A stretch of DNA of 64,000 nt from Ochrobactrum quorumnocens (GCF_002278035.1 NZ_CP022604.1:1364001-1428000), one strand, 5' to 3'; counted from the stretch's first letter, positions 8,222 through 16,933 are shown. Notes: a model not told the origin generated them from the letters alone. Program-made: numbers and translations.

Positions 8222-8331
8222 CTCGAGCGTGTCGCGCTTAATCGCACCCATGGCGCTCGCTCTAGATTCGTTTAATTGTCGCATGTTCGCGGGGGGCTCA
8301 AATGAATCCATTTAACTGCGACATGCTTTAG
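8222..8331. repeat. Dispersed intergenic repeat, module B (copy 2)
   Basis: This is the inverted copy of the element at 3037-3146. The two differ by a handful of substitutions and a short length change near CGCGGGGGGCTC. Its outer end, CTAAAGCATGTCGCAG on the minus strand, supplies the TAA stop codon of cobE. Confidence 0.78.
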
Positions 8332-8720
8332 GCTCGTGTCGCCGCCAACGCTGCGGTGACACGGCCACCTACAGTCTTTTCAACCATAAGCACAGCTTCT
8401 GGCCCGGCGGCAGCCAGTGCGGCCGATTCCGCTACACTATGGCAACCGACTGCGGAGAAAGGCACTTTCGACGGGTTCTTGATCCGAGATGTTTCTTCCT
8501 CGAGCCTAGCTGCAGCAAAGAAGCGCAAACTACATTCGTAATGCTCTGCAAGAGCCAACCACACCGGCTCACGCCGTTTCGTGTCCAGTGTTGCAATCAT
8601 ATCGGGCTTTGTAACGCCTACAGCCGCTAGAACACTGTCCGCCAATGAAACAAGCTCCTCAAGGTTCACACCCGAGGAGCTGCCCATTCCCAAAAAAATG
8701 CGCGTTGCGTCAGAGGCCAC
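8328..8720 (-). CDS. cobE: Cobalamin biosynthesis protein CobE (CbiG C-terminal domain)
   Basis: CobE is a small protein required for aerobic cobalamin synthesis and is related to the C-terminal domain of CbiG. Its exact step is not settled in the literature I know. From the chosen GTG at 8720 the protein has 130 residues. It begins VASDATRIFLGMGSSSGVN, and the core GMGSSSG and ATLDTKRREP fit the family. GCHSVAESAALAAAG near the C-terminus is also typical. The frame remains open upstream into the TerB-like gene, but starts there would force an 71-base overlap and add residues not expected in CobE. The GTG overlaps the end of the upstream gene by 11 bases. The stop codon TAA lies in a repeat element, so the 3' end may have been trimmed or replaced by repeat insertion. 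Confidence 0.86.
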   Translation of the reverse strand: MASDATRIFLGMGSSSGVNLEELVSLADSVLAAVGVTKPDMIATLDTKRREPVWLALAEHYECSLRFFAAARLEEETSRIKNPSKVPFSAVGCHSVAESAALAAAGPEAVLMVEKTVGGRVTAALAATRA

Positions 8721-9159
8721 AGGGCGATGCTTGCTGCGCCTGACGCAAATCATCAGCCGTGACGCCAAGAACATCGGCAATACGCTTGATCATTGCAGTT
8801 TCAGATTGATCAATATGGTTATCGGCGCAGGCAATTCTCATCAAATCGCGCAGCAAGGAAGCACGGCGCTCAGGTGCCATTTCAGCCAACATACTGGCCG
8901 CCTGCTTTGTCGTGGTTTCATATCCGAAATCCTTCAGATACTCAGTCACTTCCGGCAATTCCTCTGCCGAAATCCCGAAACTCTCTGAAGCAATCGCTTT
9001 GAAAGCTGCGATTTCAGCTGGATGACGGTCGCCATCTGCGAACACCACATGAAGCAGGAGAAGCAATTCCGAAGCGAGAGCCGGATCTTCGGCCACACGC
9101 TGCACAGCGCTTTTTTTGCTGAGAAACGCAGAGATGCGTTCGAAAATGCTTTCACTCAT
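8710..9159 (-). CDS. TerB-like (DjlA/tellurite-resistance-type) helical protein
   Basis: This 149-residue cytoplasmic protein has a TerB-like alpha-helical domain. Two acidic loops, FADGDRHPAEIAAFKAI (about residues 40-56) and CADNHIDQSETAMIKRI (about 111-127), carry the paired Asp residues thought to bind metal in this superfamily. No signal peptide or membrane segment is visible. It lies just upstream of cobE on the same strand and overlaps it by 11 bases, so the two are probably co-transcribed and perhaps translationally coupled. A role in metal handling for the cob pathway is conceivable, but the family is broad and mostly uncharacterised. The ATG at 9159 fits the conserved N-terminus MSESIFERISAFL. 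Confidence 0.82.
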   Translation of the reverse strand: MSESIFERISAFLSKKSAVQRVAEDPALASELLLLLHVVFADGDRHPAEIAAFKAIASESFGISAEELPEVTEYLKDFGYETTTKQAASMLAEMAPERRASLLRDLMRIACADNHIDQSETAMIKRIADVLGVTADDLRQAQQASPCGL

Positions 9160-9182
9160 GGACTACCGTCTCCCGTATTGCA

Positions 9183-9245
9183 TCAGAGCGTCACGCGCAT
9201 GTTGGGCGCACAAAGGCAGCTCTAACAGTTTAAATTGTGCAGTAG
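9183..9245. repeat. Dispersed repeat, module C (copy 1)
   Basis: This short element shares TTGGGCGCACAAA, GCTCTAA and an AT-rich tail with the region at 43079-43188. It lies directly upstream of the TerB-like gene. Confidence 0.55.
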
Positions 9246-9322
9246 CAACTTTTTCTAATGATGCCCGAACCAGTAAACAACGCAAGCGTCACGATGCAAC
9301 AGCCAAGGATTTTCGGAAACGC

Positions 9323-9400
9323 CTGGAGCACATCCGGAAAAGTGGGAACCGGTTTTCGGACCGAGATGTGCGTAAAACAAATAGATAGAGCATTTCTAAT
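9323..9400. repeat. Mosaic repeat, module A (copy 2, divergent)
   Basis: The block CGGAAAAGTGGGAACCGGTT, followed by ATGTGCGTAAAACAAATAG and AGAGCATTTC, matches the module A core seen elsewhere. It lies in the 547-bp gene-free stretch between the TerB-like gene and the TSUP gene. That stretch is almost entirely repeat modules C, A, D and A. Confidence 0.65.
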
Positions 9401-9436
9401 ATCAAAGTTCATTGAGTAAGACTCATCGGACTTTGG

Positions 9437-9515
9437 TTAAGCCCGTGTGGCGATTGAACCTTTTCAAGGCGTGATGCGTCAGCATCTTGAGCCGCCTTGG
9501 TATAATGAATAAACT
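9437..9515. repeat. Mosaic repeat, module D (copy 1)
   Basis: This run of about 75 bp recurs at 30004-30078. Shared blocks include GTGTGGC-ATTGAAC, TTTTCAAG, TGATGCG-CAGC and CTTGGTAT. In both places it touches a module A copy, here followed by A at 9521. Confidence 0.6.
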
Positions 9516-9520
9516 TACCG

Positions 9521-9622
9521 CGGCTCCAGTTAAGACTGAATCGTTGGAACCGCTATAACTGTTTGTTTTTACGCATTATTCAACGCAAAATCGCTTCGCA
9601 CTTTTTGTTGGAAATCCTTTAA
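9521..9622. repeat. Mosaic repeat, module A (copy 3)
   Basis: The element contains GAATCGTTGGAACCGCTATA, TTGTTTTTACGCATTATTC and TCGCACTTTTTGTTGGAAAT in the module A order. It ends about 85 bp upstream of the TSUP start, so it lies in that gene's promoter region. Confidence 0.75.
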
Positions 9623-9706
9623 TCCAGAAATGCTCTATGTCGCACTCCGGCTGGCGCAACAGGATTGTCTGTTCTATGTTGCGCCATCTCATCCCGGAAT
9701 CCCCCC

Positions 9707-10492
9707 ATGCTTGAATTCTTCGACACCTTAACGCTCCTTCTGACAATGGCCGCTTTTATTGCGGGCATCATCGATTCTATCGCAGGCGGTGGCGGGATGA
9801 TTACGATCCCGGCTTTACTGTTAGCTGGCATTCCACCTGTTGAAGCACTCGGGACAAACAAGCTGCAAGGTCTGTTTGGATCGTCGTCCGCAACAATCGC
9901 TTATGCCCGTAAGGGGCACGTGAATATCAGGGAGCTATGGCCGGAAGCTCTCGCATCGCTCATTGGCTCAATCTTTGGCGCATTGCTGGCGACGGTGCTG
10001 CCGGTCGATATCATGCGTGCTGCATTGCCAATGCTCTTGATTGCCATCGCAATCTATTTTGCCGTGAAACCAAGCTTAGGCGACGTCGACCGCGCGCGTC
10101 GCATCGGTCCATTTCTGTTTGGCGTTACAATTGTCCCGCTGATCGGCTTTTATGATGGCTTGTTCGGCCCCGGCACGGGCTCGTTTTTCATGCTGGCATT
10201 TGTGGCGCTGGCGGGCTTTGGCGTCCTGAAAGCCACCGCCCACACAAAGCTACTTAACTGCGCATCCAATGTCGGCGGCTTCGCCACATTTGCACTTGTG
10301 GGCGTCATCAACTGGAAAATCGGCATCTGCATGGGCATTGCGCAGTTCATAGGCGCGCAGATTGGCGCAAGCCTTGCCATGAAGATCGGCTCCCGCATCA
10401 TCAAGCCATTGCTGATTGTCGTCAGTTTAGCACTCGCGGTTCGTCTGCTGATGGACGGAACCAATCCTCTACGCCAATGGCTTGGCCTTTAA
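9707..10492 (+). CDS. TSUP-family (TauE/SafE) membrane permease
   Basis: This sulfite exporter TauE/SafE-type permease has 261 residues from the ATG at 9707. It has about eight membrane segments and the family motif IDSIAGGGGMITIPALLLAGIP near the N-terminus. The repeated half-motif is YDGLFGPGTGSFFMLAF in the middle, followed by KATAHTKLLNCASNVGGF. The frame is open from a TTG at 9665, but the added 14 residues are not membrane-like and MLEFFDTLTLLL begins the first helix. The family carries sulfur-containing anions and, in some members, transition metals. Close to cobalt genes a metal role is possible but unsupported. It converges with the EamA-like gene, sharing four bases at the stop codons. 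Confidence 0.88.
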   Translation: MLEFFDTLTLLLTMAAFIAGIIDSIAGGGGMITIPALLLAGIPPVEALGTNKLQGLFGSSSATIAYARKGHVNIRELWPEALASLIGSIFGALLATVLPVDIMRAALPMLLIAIAIYFAVKPSLGDVDRARRIGPFLFGVTIVPLIGFYDGLFGPGTGSFFMLAFVALAGFGVLKATAHTKLLNCASNVGGFATFALVGVINWKIGICMGIAQFIGAQIGASLAMKIGSRIIKPLLIVVSLALAVRLLMDGTNPLRQWLGL

Positions 10493-10917
10493 ACCCGCAA
10501 CGCTACGAGAACGACGCCACAGCCGATTAGCACAATGCCAAACCAGTTGATGGCCGTCATGCGCTCGCCAAGAAAGGCAGCACCAAACAGCGCAACAAGC
10601 ACCACCGAAAGTTTATCGACAGGTGCAACGCGCGCTGCATCACCAATCTGTAAGGCGCGGAAATAGGCAAGCCATGACGCGCCGGTGGCTAAGCCCGACA
10701 ACACAAGAAACAGCCATGACCTTGCGGAAATATCACCGGGCTTTTGCCACTGTCCGGTGATGGTCAGGAACAGGCACAATGCACCGATAATGACCAGCGT
10801 ACGGACCAGTGTGGCAAAATCTGAATTGATGCCCTGAATACCGATTTTCGCGAAAATCGCGGTCAATGCCGCGAAGACTGCCGACATCAATGCCCAGAAT
10901 TGCCAGCTCGCTACCAT
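10489..10917 (-). CDS. Small EamA-type (single-domain) membrane transporter
   Basis: This 142-residue integral membrane protein has four or five hydrophobic segments and a single EamA domain, about half of a standard DMT transporter. Typical pieces are FAALTAIFAKIGIQGINSDFATLVRT near the N-terminus and LSVVLVALFGAAFLGERM-TAINWFGIVLIGCGVVLV at the C-terminus. Single-domain EamA proteins usually act as dimers. Its ATG lies only two bases beyond the cobO stop, so it is most likely the last gene of the cbtB-cobO transcription unit. That position suggests transport of cobalt, a corrinoid or a precursor. The family gives no substrate, so this is a guess from context. Confidence 0.85.
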   Translation of the reverse strand: MVASWQFWALMSAVFAALTAIFAKIGIQGINSDFATLVRTLVIIGALCLFLTITGQWQKPGDISARSWLFLVLSGLATGASWLAYFRALQIGDAARVAPVDKLSVVLVALFGAAFLGERMTAINWFGIVLIGCGVVLVALRV

Positions 10918-10919
10918 AA

Positions 10920-11558
10920 TCAGAACTCGATACCTTTTTGTGCTCTCACGCCCGAACGAAACGGATGTTTGATCATTTCCATTTCGGTGACAAGGTCTGC
11001 CGCTTCGATAAGTTCATCCTTGGCATTGCGGCCAGTGATAATGACATGTTTCATTTCCGGCTTGGCGTTCAGCACATCGATCACTTCCTCAACGGGCAGA
11101 TAATCATAACGCAGCACGATGTTGAGTTCGTCGCACAACACCATGTCATAGCTTTCATCCATGATCATCGCCTTGGCCTGCTCCCATGCACCGCGCGCCA
11201 TTTCAATGTCGCGGACACGGTCCTGTGTTTCCCACGTGAAGCCTTCGCCAAGCGCAGAAATCGTCACCTGCTCGGGAAACTTCTCCAGCACCCAACGTTC
11301 GCCGGTATCCCATGAACCTTTGACGAACTGAACAATACCTATCTTCATACCATGGCCAAGCGCGCGGAAAACCATGCCAAAACCAGCCGTCGACTTGCCC
11401 TTGCCCTTGCCGGTATTGATAATCACAAGCCCTTTTTCTTCAGTCTTGGTGGCCTGTATCTTGTCGCGTGCAACCTTCTTCTTGCGCATTTTATCTGCGT
11501 GGCGGGCATTGAGCTCCTCTTCCGTCATCGAAAGAAGTTTTGCAGATTTCTCAGCCAT
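10920..11558 (-). CDS. cobO: Cob(I)yrinic acid a,c-diamide adenosyltransferase CobO
   Basis: CobO attaches the 5'-deoxyadenosyl group from ATP to the cobalt of corrinoids. The 212-residue protein has the P-loop GKGKGKST at residues 50-57. It also has FVKGSWDTGE, DMVLCDELNIVLRYDYLP and VIITGRNAKDELIEAADLVTEME, diagnostic of the CobA/CobO/BtuR family. The basic N-terminal extension (HADKMRKKKVARDK) is normal for alphaproteobacterial members. The start overlaps the cobN stop by eight bases. It probably lies within the riboswitch-headed unit. Confidence 0.96.
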   Translation of the reverse strand: MAEKSAKLLSMTEEELNARHADKMRKKKVARDKIQATKTEEKGLVIINTGKGKGKSTAGFGMVFRALGHGMKIGIVQFVKGSWDTGERWVLEKFPEQVTISALGEGFTWETQDRVRDIEMARGAWEQAKAMIMDESYDMVLCDELNIVLRYDYLPVEEVIDVLNAKPEMKHVIITGRNAKDELIEAADLVTEMEMIKHPFRSGVRAQKGIEF

Positions 11559-14500
11559 TTAGCACCCTTTCTGGAATCAGTTTCATAAGATTTCCCAACT
11601 CAAACCGCGCCGAGTTAGAACGCGGTGCCCAGAAACCACGCTCAATCGCTTCATTGAGTTTTGCGGCTGTCTCGGCAAGCGCCGCAGGATTTTTATCCAG
11701 CATAAAATCCTGCACGGCCTTATCAACGATATAGGCTTGATAGACCACCTCGAAATGATGATTGCCGACTTTGCCGGTCGTGGCCGCAAAGGCAAAGAGA
11801 TAATCAACAGTGGCAGCAATTTCAGCCGCGCCTTTATACCCATGACGCATCACGCCAGCGATCCATTTGGGGTTTGCAGCACGTCCACGCACCACACGCG
11901 AAAGCTCTTCTTCCAGTGTGCGGATTACCGGTTTTTCGGGTCGAGAATGGTCATTGTGATAAACCTCCGGCATTGAGCCAGTCAGCTTCTCGACAGTTGC
12001 GGCCATTCCGCCTTCAAACTGATAATAATCGTCACTATCGAGCAGATCATGCTCGCGATTATCCTGATTTTGCACCACGGCCTGCACGGAACGAAGGCGC
12101 TCTTCAAGAAGCCCCCGCTCGGCCTGCCCGTCTTCGCCAGCGCCATAGGCATAACCGCCCCACACCAGCCAGGCTTCGGCAAGATCGTTGCGGCCAGCCC
12201 AGCCTTTTTCATCGATCAATGCCTGCAAGCCCGCACCATAAGCCCCCGGCTTTGAGCCAAATACGCGATAGCCTGCGCGACGCTCTGCCGTCTTTTCATC
12301 CGCACCACTTGCAATCAGGCGCTCGCGCTCGGCCATTATCCGTGCAGCAATGGGGTTGTCTTCTGCGTCTTCATCCAGCGCACCGACAGCGCGTACAGCC
12401 TTATCAAACAGCGCGATCTGCTCTGGAAACGCATCGCGGAAAAAACCGGAAATGCGCAAAGTCACATCCACACGCGGACGACCAAGCTTCGCCAAAGGCA
12501 CGATTTCGTAGCCTGTGACACGGCGTGAGGCCATATCCCAAACCGGCTTCACGCCGATGAGCGCCAAGGCCTGCGCAATATCATCGCCGCCCGTGCGCAT
12601 ATTGGACGTGCCCCACGCGGTCAAGCCAAACGAAGTCGGCCATTCGCCGTGATCCTGCGTGTAACGCGTGATCAGCAGTTCTGCAGATTTACGTCCCAAC
12701 TCCCACGCGGCCGGGGTTGGCACGGCGCGACTATCGGTTGAGAAGAAATTCCGCCCTGTCGGCAACACATCAGGCCGTCCACGCGTCGGCGCACCAGATG
12801 GCCCCGGCGGAACAAACCGCCCGGAGATCGCAGACAGAAATCCGTCAATTTCCGAAAGACCGCACGCCACCACCTTGGACCGCAAATGCGTATTGATAGA
12901 GTGCAGAACGGCCAGCGTCTCAATCCAATCAGTCGGGCACTCAACTTCGCCAGCAACAAATTGCGCTGCCAGCAGTTCAATGCGTTCGACCGTATCGCCA
13001 GCTATACGCCAACTGGCAGGACTTGCCGCGACCAGCAATTCTGGCTTTGGCCCCAACCAGGCGTCAGACATCACACAATCGAGCGGATCAAAACCCTCAC
13101 CAAGCCCGGCATCACGGGCTATTGCTCTTTGCAGGCTCTGATCGCCGGACAACCCGCCAAGCGAGAGCGGTATGCCGCGCGGCACACGTGCCAGAGCGAC
13201 CAGAAGATCGGTAAGCAATCGCCCTTCTGGCGCCAGTCCGAAAATATGCAGGCCATCGCGGATCTGCATTTCCTTGAGGTCGCAGAGATAGGCGTCAAGC
13301 TTTTGCAGCGCCATGTCTTCATCGTCATGGGCATGAATACCCGCATCACGATCAAGGCCAATATCACGCACCAGATCGAGTATCTGGCCTTTCAGCCGCA
13401 AGAGGCGACGCGGATCTACACCCGACGCCTCGTAATATTCATCGACCAGCGCTTCGAGGTCTTTAAGAGGCCCATAGCTTTCCGCACGTGTCAAAGGCGG
13501 CGTCAGATGATCGATGATCACAGCACTTGCACGGCGCTTGGCCTGTGTGCCTTCGCCCGGATCATTGACGATAAATGGATAGACATGCGGCATAGGGCCG
13601 AAGACCGCTTCGGGATAGCAGTTTTCGGAGAGCGCCAAAGCCTTTCCGGGCAGCCATTCCAGATTGCCATGCTTGCCCATATGGACAATGGCATCGATCG
13701 CCGCCACTTCACGCAAATAGGCATAAAAAGCAATATAGCCATGCGGGGGCACTAGATCGGGCGAATGATAGGTTTCCTTCGGATCGATATTATACCCGCG
13801 TGCTGGCTGAATGCCGACATGCGTTTCACCAAAGCGCATAAGCGGCAAAGCGAAGGCATCAAGCTCATTCGCGAAATAGGGATCATTCTCCGGCGCACCC
13901 CAACGTGTCGTCACTTCATCCTGAATCAAATTGGGAAGCGTTTCAAAGAAGCGCTTGTATTGATTAAGCGAAATGGTTTCGCGGATTTCACGCCCGTCAC
14001 GTGCGGCGTTGGTTGGGCCAGCCATTAAAGCCCGCATCAAGGCATCGCTATCGGCTGGAATATCACCGACCACATAGCCCTCGCCTTTCATGGCACGCAA
14101 CACTTCAACCGTTCCCGCAGGCGTATCAAGACCGACGCCGTTGCCGAGCCGTCCATCGCGATTGGGATAATTGGCAAGGATCAGCGCAACACGACGCTCA
14201 TGCGATTTCTTGCGTTTCAACCGCACCCAACGCGCGGCAAGCTCTGCCACGAAAGCAACGCGGCCTTCATCCGGCTCATGGGTGACGATATTGGCTTCGA
14301 CCGATGCATCGAATTGCTTCGCAGATTTGAACGAGACGGCGCGAGACAACACACGTCCGTCAACTTCTGGAAGTGCGACATTCATCGCGAGATCACGTGC
14401 AAGCAGACCCTGCTGCGATGTCTCCCAGACAGCCTTTGGCGTACCGGAAAAAATCACCTGCAAAACCATATTGCCGCGCTTATCAAGCACAGTCGGCTTA

Positions 14501-15342
14501 CGCTCTGCCCCCGGCGAAGAAATCGCAAAGCCGGTGGCATTGAGCACAATATCCGGCGTGCAATCTTCAAACACCCCATCCACAACTGCAGCAGACAGCC
14601 GGTCCTTGAGGCTTGAAACGAAAATCGGCAGCGGATTGAGCCCTTGCGCCTTCAAGCCCTCAACCAAAGCCTCTACCGGCTGCGTCTGACAGCTTTGCAC
14701 CAGAGCACGATAAAAGATAATTACAGCAACTGGCGCGTCTGCATCCGGCCAATGACGTTTGATGCTATCAAGCGACGACACCGTATCATCCGGCCACCAC
14801 AGTCCCGCTTTCAGCAGCGGTGCTGCTCCTTCCGGTTTTTCGGAATCTGAAATCAGGGCAGTGCAATAGCTCAGAAACGCGATCGTATTCGCCGTTCCGC
14901 CTTCAATCAAATAATGCCAAAGCGCCTCGCGTTCTGCGCTAGACACATTGGAAAACCTGTCCAAACCATAATCGGGCTTGTCATCTCCCGGCAGCACAAC
15001 AATTTTTGCCCCATGCGCAAGCGCGGACGCATGCAATGCCTCAAGCCCATAAGGCCAGTAAGTCTCGCCGCCTATGATGCGCACCACGATCAGCTTTGCA
15101 TGGCGCGCCGTGCGCTCCACATAGCTATCAACCGACATCGGATGCGTGAGACTCAAGAAATTGGCGAGTCTCAGACTTGGCCGTATGCTTGGCCCGCCCT
15201 GCACAAGCTGATTAGCTTGGGCAAGACTGGCCAATTCGGTGTCGGCAGCGGAAAGGAACAGTATGTCACCCGGCGTCTGGCCAAGATCGATGGCCTCGTT
15301 GCCGTCGTTAATCGTACCTTTCTGGGCAAGTAAAAGATGCAT
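11551..15342 (-). CDS. cobN: Cobaltochelatase large subunit CobN
   Basis: CobN is the large subunit of the ATP-dependent cobaltochelatase that inserts Co(II) into hydrogenobyrinic acid a,c-diamide, working with CobS and CobT (not in this window). At 1263 residues it matches the family length. Recognisable stretches include VHMGKHGNLEWLPGKALALS, GTQAKRRASAVIIDHLTPPLTRAESYG, GLSLGGLSGDQSL-like sequence and the C-terminal MRHGYKGAAEIAATVDYLFAFAATTG. These are shared with magnesium chelatase BchH/ChlH. It lies between cobW and cobO in a tightly spaced unit (3 bases from cobW, 8-base overlap with cobO). Its presence shows that cobalt is inserted late, the aerobic-type route. Confidence 0.97.
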   Translation of the reverse strand: MHLLLAQKGTINDGNEAIDLGQTPGDILFLSAADTELASLAQANQLVQGGPSIRPSLRLANFLSLTHPMSVDSYVERTARHAKLIVVRIIGGETYWPYGLEALHASALAHGAKIVVLPGDDKPDYGLDRFSNVSSAEREALWHYLIEGGTANTIAFLSYCTALISDSEKPEGAAPLLKAGLWWPDDTVSSLDSIKRHWPDADAPVAVIIFYRALVQSCQTQPVEALVEGLKAQGLNPLPIFVSSLKDRLSAAVVDGVFEDCTPDIVLNATGFAISSPGAERKPTVLDKRGNMVLQVIFSGTPKAVWETSQQGLLARDLAMNVALPEVDGRVLSRAVSFKSAKQFDASVEANIVTHEPDEGRVAFVAELAARWVRLKRKKSHERRVALILANYPNRDGRLGNGVGLDTPAGTVEVLRAMKGEGYVVGDIPADSDALMRALMAGPTNAARDGREIRETISLNQYKRFFETLPNLIQDEVTTRWGAPENDPYFANELDAFALPLMRFGETHVGIQPARGYNIDPKETYHSPDLVPPHGYIAFYAYLREVAAIDAIVHMGKHGNLEWLPGKALALSENCYPEAVFGPMPHVYPFIVNDPGEGTQAKRRASAVIIDHLTPPLTRAESYGPLKDLEALVDEYYEASGVDPRRLLRLKGQILDLVRDIGLDRDAGIHAHDDEDMALQKLDAYLCDLKEMQIRDGLHIFGLAPEGRLLTDLLVALARVPRGIPLSLGGLSGDQSLQRAIARDAGLGEGFDPLDCVMSDAWLGPKPELLVAASPASWRIAGDTVERIELLAAQFVAGEVECPTDWIETLAVLHSINTHLRSKVVACGLSEIDGFLSAISGRFVPPGPSGAPTRGRPDVLPTGRNFFSTDSRAVPTPAAWELGRKSAELLITRYTQDHGEWPTSFGLTAWGTSNMRTGGDDIAQALALIGVKPVWDMASRRVTGYEIVPLAKLGRPRVDVTLRISGFFRDAFPEQIALFDKAVRAVGALDEDAEDNPIAARIMAERERLIASGADEKTAERRAGYRVFGSKPGAYGAGLQALIDEKGWAGRNDLAEAWLVWGGYAYGAGEDGQAERGLLEERLRSVQAVVQNQDNREHDLLDSDDYYQFEGGMAATVEKLTGSMPEVYHNDHSRPEKPVIRTLEEELSRVVRGRAANPKWIAGVMRHGYKGAAEIAATVDYLFAFAATTGKVGNHHFEVVYQAYIVDKAVQDFMLDKNPAALAETAAKLNEAIERGFWAPRSNSARFELGNLMKLIPERVLNG

Positions 15343-15345
15343 GGA

Positions 15346-16395
15346 TTAAGCGGCGTCTTTCACCGCTTCGGCAATTGCCACTTCATCAATGTCATGTAGA
15401 CCGATGACGACGAGGCGCGTTTTGCGCTCCTCGCCAGCACCCCATGGGCGATCGAAATAATGTTCGATACGCGGACCAACCGCCTGCACAACCAAACGCA
15501 TCGGCTTGCCCGGTACATCGACAAAGCCCTTAAGACGCAGAACATCGTGATCGGCGATGACAGTCTTTAGCTTTTCTGCAAAAGCCTTTGGATCGGCAAC
15601 CGATCCGGCCTCAACAATAAAGCTCTCGAACTCATCGTGATCATGCTCATGACCATCAGCATGATGGATTTCATGATGCGATTTGCGATTGGCAATATCG
15701 TCTTCCGTGCCCACACCAAGACCGAGCAGTACATCGGCACCGAGCTTGCCGAAACTTGCAGGCACCATGTTGACGCGGCGCGATGAACGCTCTGCCACAT
15801 CGGCTTTCACCTGATCAAGCTTAGCCGCATCGATAAGATCAGACTTATTTAGAACGATGAGGTCAGCCGCATGAATCTGGTCCTCAAAAAGTTCCTCTAA
15901 AGGGCTTTCATGATCAAGAGATTCGTCCGCCGCACGCTGCGCATCGACCTTGTCGTGATCGTCAGCAAAACGACCTTCGGCAACGGCTGCAGCATCAATC
16001 ACAGTCACCACACCATCGACTGTAACCTGTGTCTTGATTTCCGGCCAGTTGAAGGCTGCGACCAACGGCTGCGGCAGGGCAAGACCCGAAGTTTCAATGA
16101 CGATATGATCAGGACGATCTGCACGATCCAAAAGCTTGGTCATTGTTGGGATAAAATCGTCTGCCACGGTGCAGCAGATGCAGCCATTGTTCAGCTCAAT
16201 GATATCTTCCTCGCGGCAAGTCTCGATGCCGCAACCTTTCAAAATACCGCCATCAACGCCCAGATCACCAAACTCATTGATAATGAGCGCAATCCGCTTG
16301 CCATTGGCATTTTCCAACAGGTTGCGGATCATCGTTGTCTTGCCAGAACCTAAGAATCCCGTGATCACGGTTGCCGGTATCTTCTGACCATGCAT
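15346..16395 (-). CDS. cobW: CobW GTPase metallochaperone (COG0523)
   Basis: This G3E-family GTPase is thought to deliver Co(II) to the cobaltochelatase. The 349-residue protein has the P-loop GFLGSGKTT at residues 13-21, the metal site GCICC with Cys72, Cys74 and Cys75, and the guanine-specificity motif NKSD at 183-186. A histidine-rich linker (HHEIHHADGHEHDHDEF) spans about residues 240-256. The C-terminal CobW_C domain follows (VLRLKGFVDVPG, with later H-rich turns). It lies between cobP and cobN, which supports the true CobW role over a zinc-related COG0523 paralogue. Confidence 0.95.
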   Translation of the reverse strand: MHGQKIPATVITGFLGSGKTTMIRNLLENANGKRIALIINEFGDLGVDGGILKGCGIETCREEDIIELNNGCICCTVADDFIPTMTKLLDRADRPDHIVIETSGLALPQPLVAAFNWPEIKTQVTVDGVVTVIDAAAVAEGRFADDHDKVDAQRAADESLDHESPLEELFEDQIHAADLIVLNKSDLIDAAKLDQVKADVAERSSRRVNMVPASFGKLGADVLLGLGVGTEDDIANRKSHHEIHHADGHEHDHDEFESFIVEAGSVADPKAFAEKLKTVIADHDVLRLKGFVDVPGKPMRLVVQAVGPRIEHYFDRPWGAGEERKTRLVVIGLHDIDEVAIAEAVKDAA

Positions 16396-16399
16396 CGAA

Positions 16400-16933
16400 T
16401 TATCCCTTCATTTTGAGCGGCAATCCTGCCGCCAGAAAATAAACTTCATCTGCCGCTGTAGCCACCGCCTGATGCAAAAAACCGACATGGTCGCGAAATT
16501 CCCGCGCCATACGATTTTCCGGCACAATGCCCAGCCCTACCTCATTGGAGACGAAAGCAACCGGGCCGGAAAGCTTTGGTAGTGTGGCAACGAGAACATC
16601 AGTTGCATTCGCGATGTCCTGCTCTGCCATCATCAGGTTGGTGATCCAGAGCGTCAGGCAATCAACCAGCACGAAGCGGTCATTACCTGTATGTTTTTCA
16701 AGAGCGCCCACAAGATCAAGCGGCTCTTCTTGCGTTTGCCATTGCGGACCGCGCCGGTCGCGATGCGTTACGATACGGCTTTCCATTTCAGAATCGAACG
16801 CACGTCCTGTCGCCAGATAAACAGGCTGAAGCCCGGACGTCTCGACCATTGTCTCCGCAAACGACGATTTTCCTGAGCGGGCTCCGCCAAGAACGAATGT
16901 GATTTTCGCATTTTCATTTCCGGGCGAAGCCAT
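16400..16933 (-). CDS. cobP: Adenosylcobinamide kinase / GTP guanylyltransferase CobP
   Basis: This bifunctional enzyme phosphorylates adenosylcobinamide and transfers GMP to it, preparing nucleotide-loop assembly. From the ATG at 16933 the protein has 177 residues. It starts [24 protein letters not shown], with the P-loop GGARSGKSS at 16-24. Further marks are [23 protein letters not shown] and [24 protein letters not shown]. The frame is open to 17008, but that would overlap cbtA by 70 bases. GAAGG seven bases before the inner ATG supports the shorter form. It lies between cbtA and cobW with spacings of five and four bases. Confidence 0.95.
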   Translation of the reverse strand: MASPGNENAKITFVLGGARSGKSSFAETMVETSGLQPVYLATGRAFDSEMESRIVTHRDRRGPQWQTQEEPLDLVGALEKHTGNDRFVLVDCLTLWITNLMMAEQDIANATDVLVATLPKLSGPVAFVSNEVGLGIVPENRMAREFRDHVGFLHQAVATAADEVYFLAAGLPLKMKG

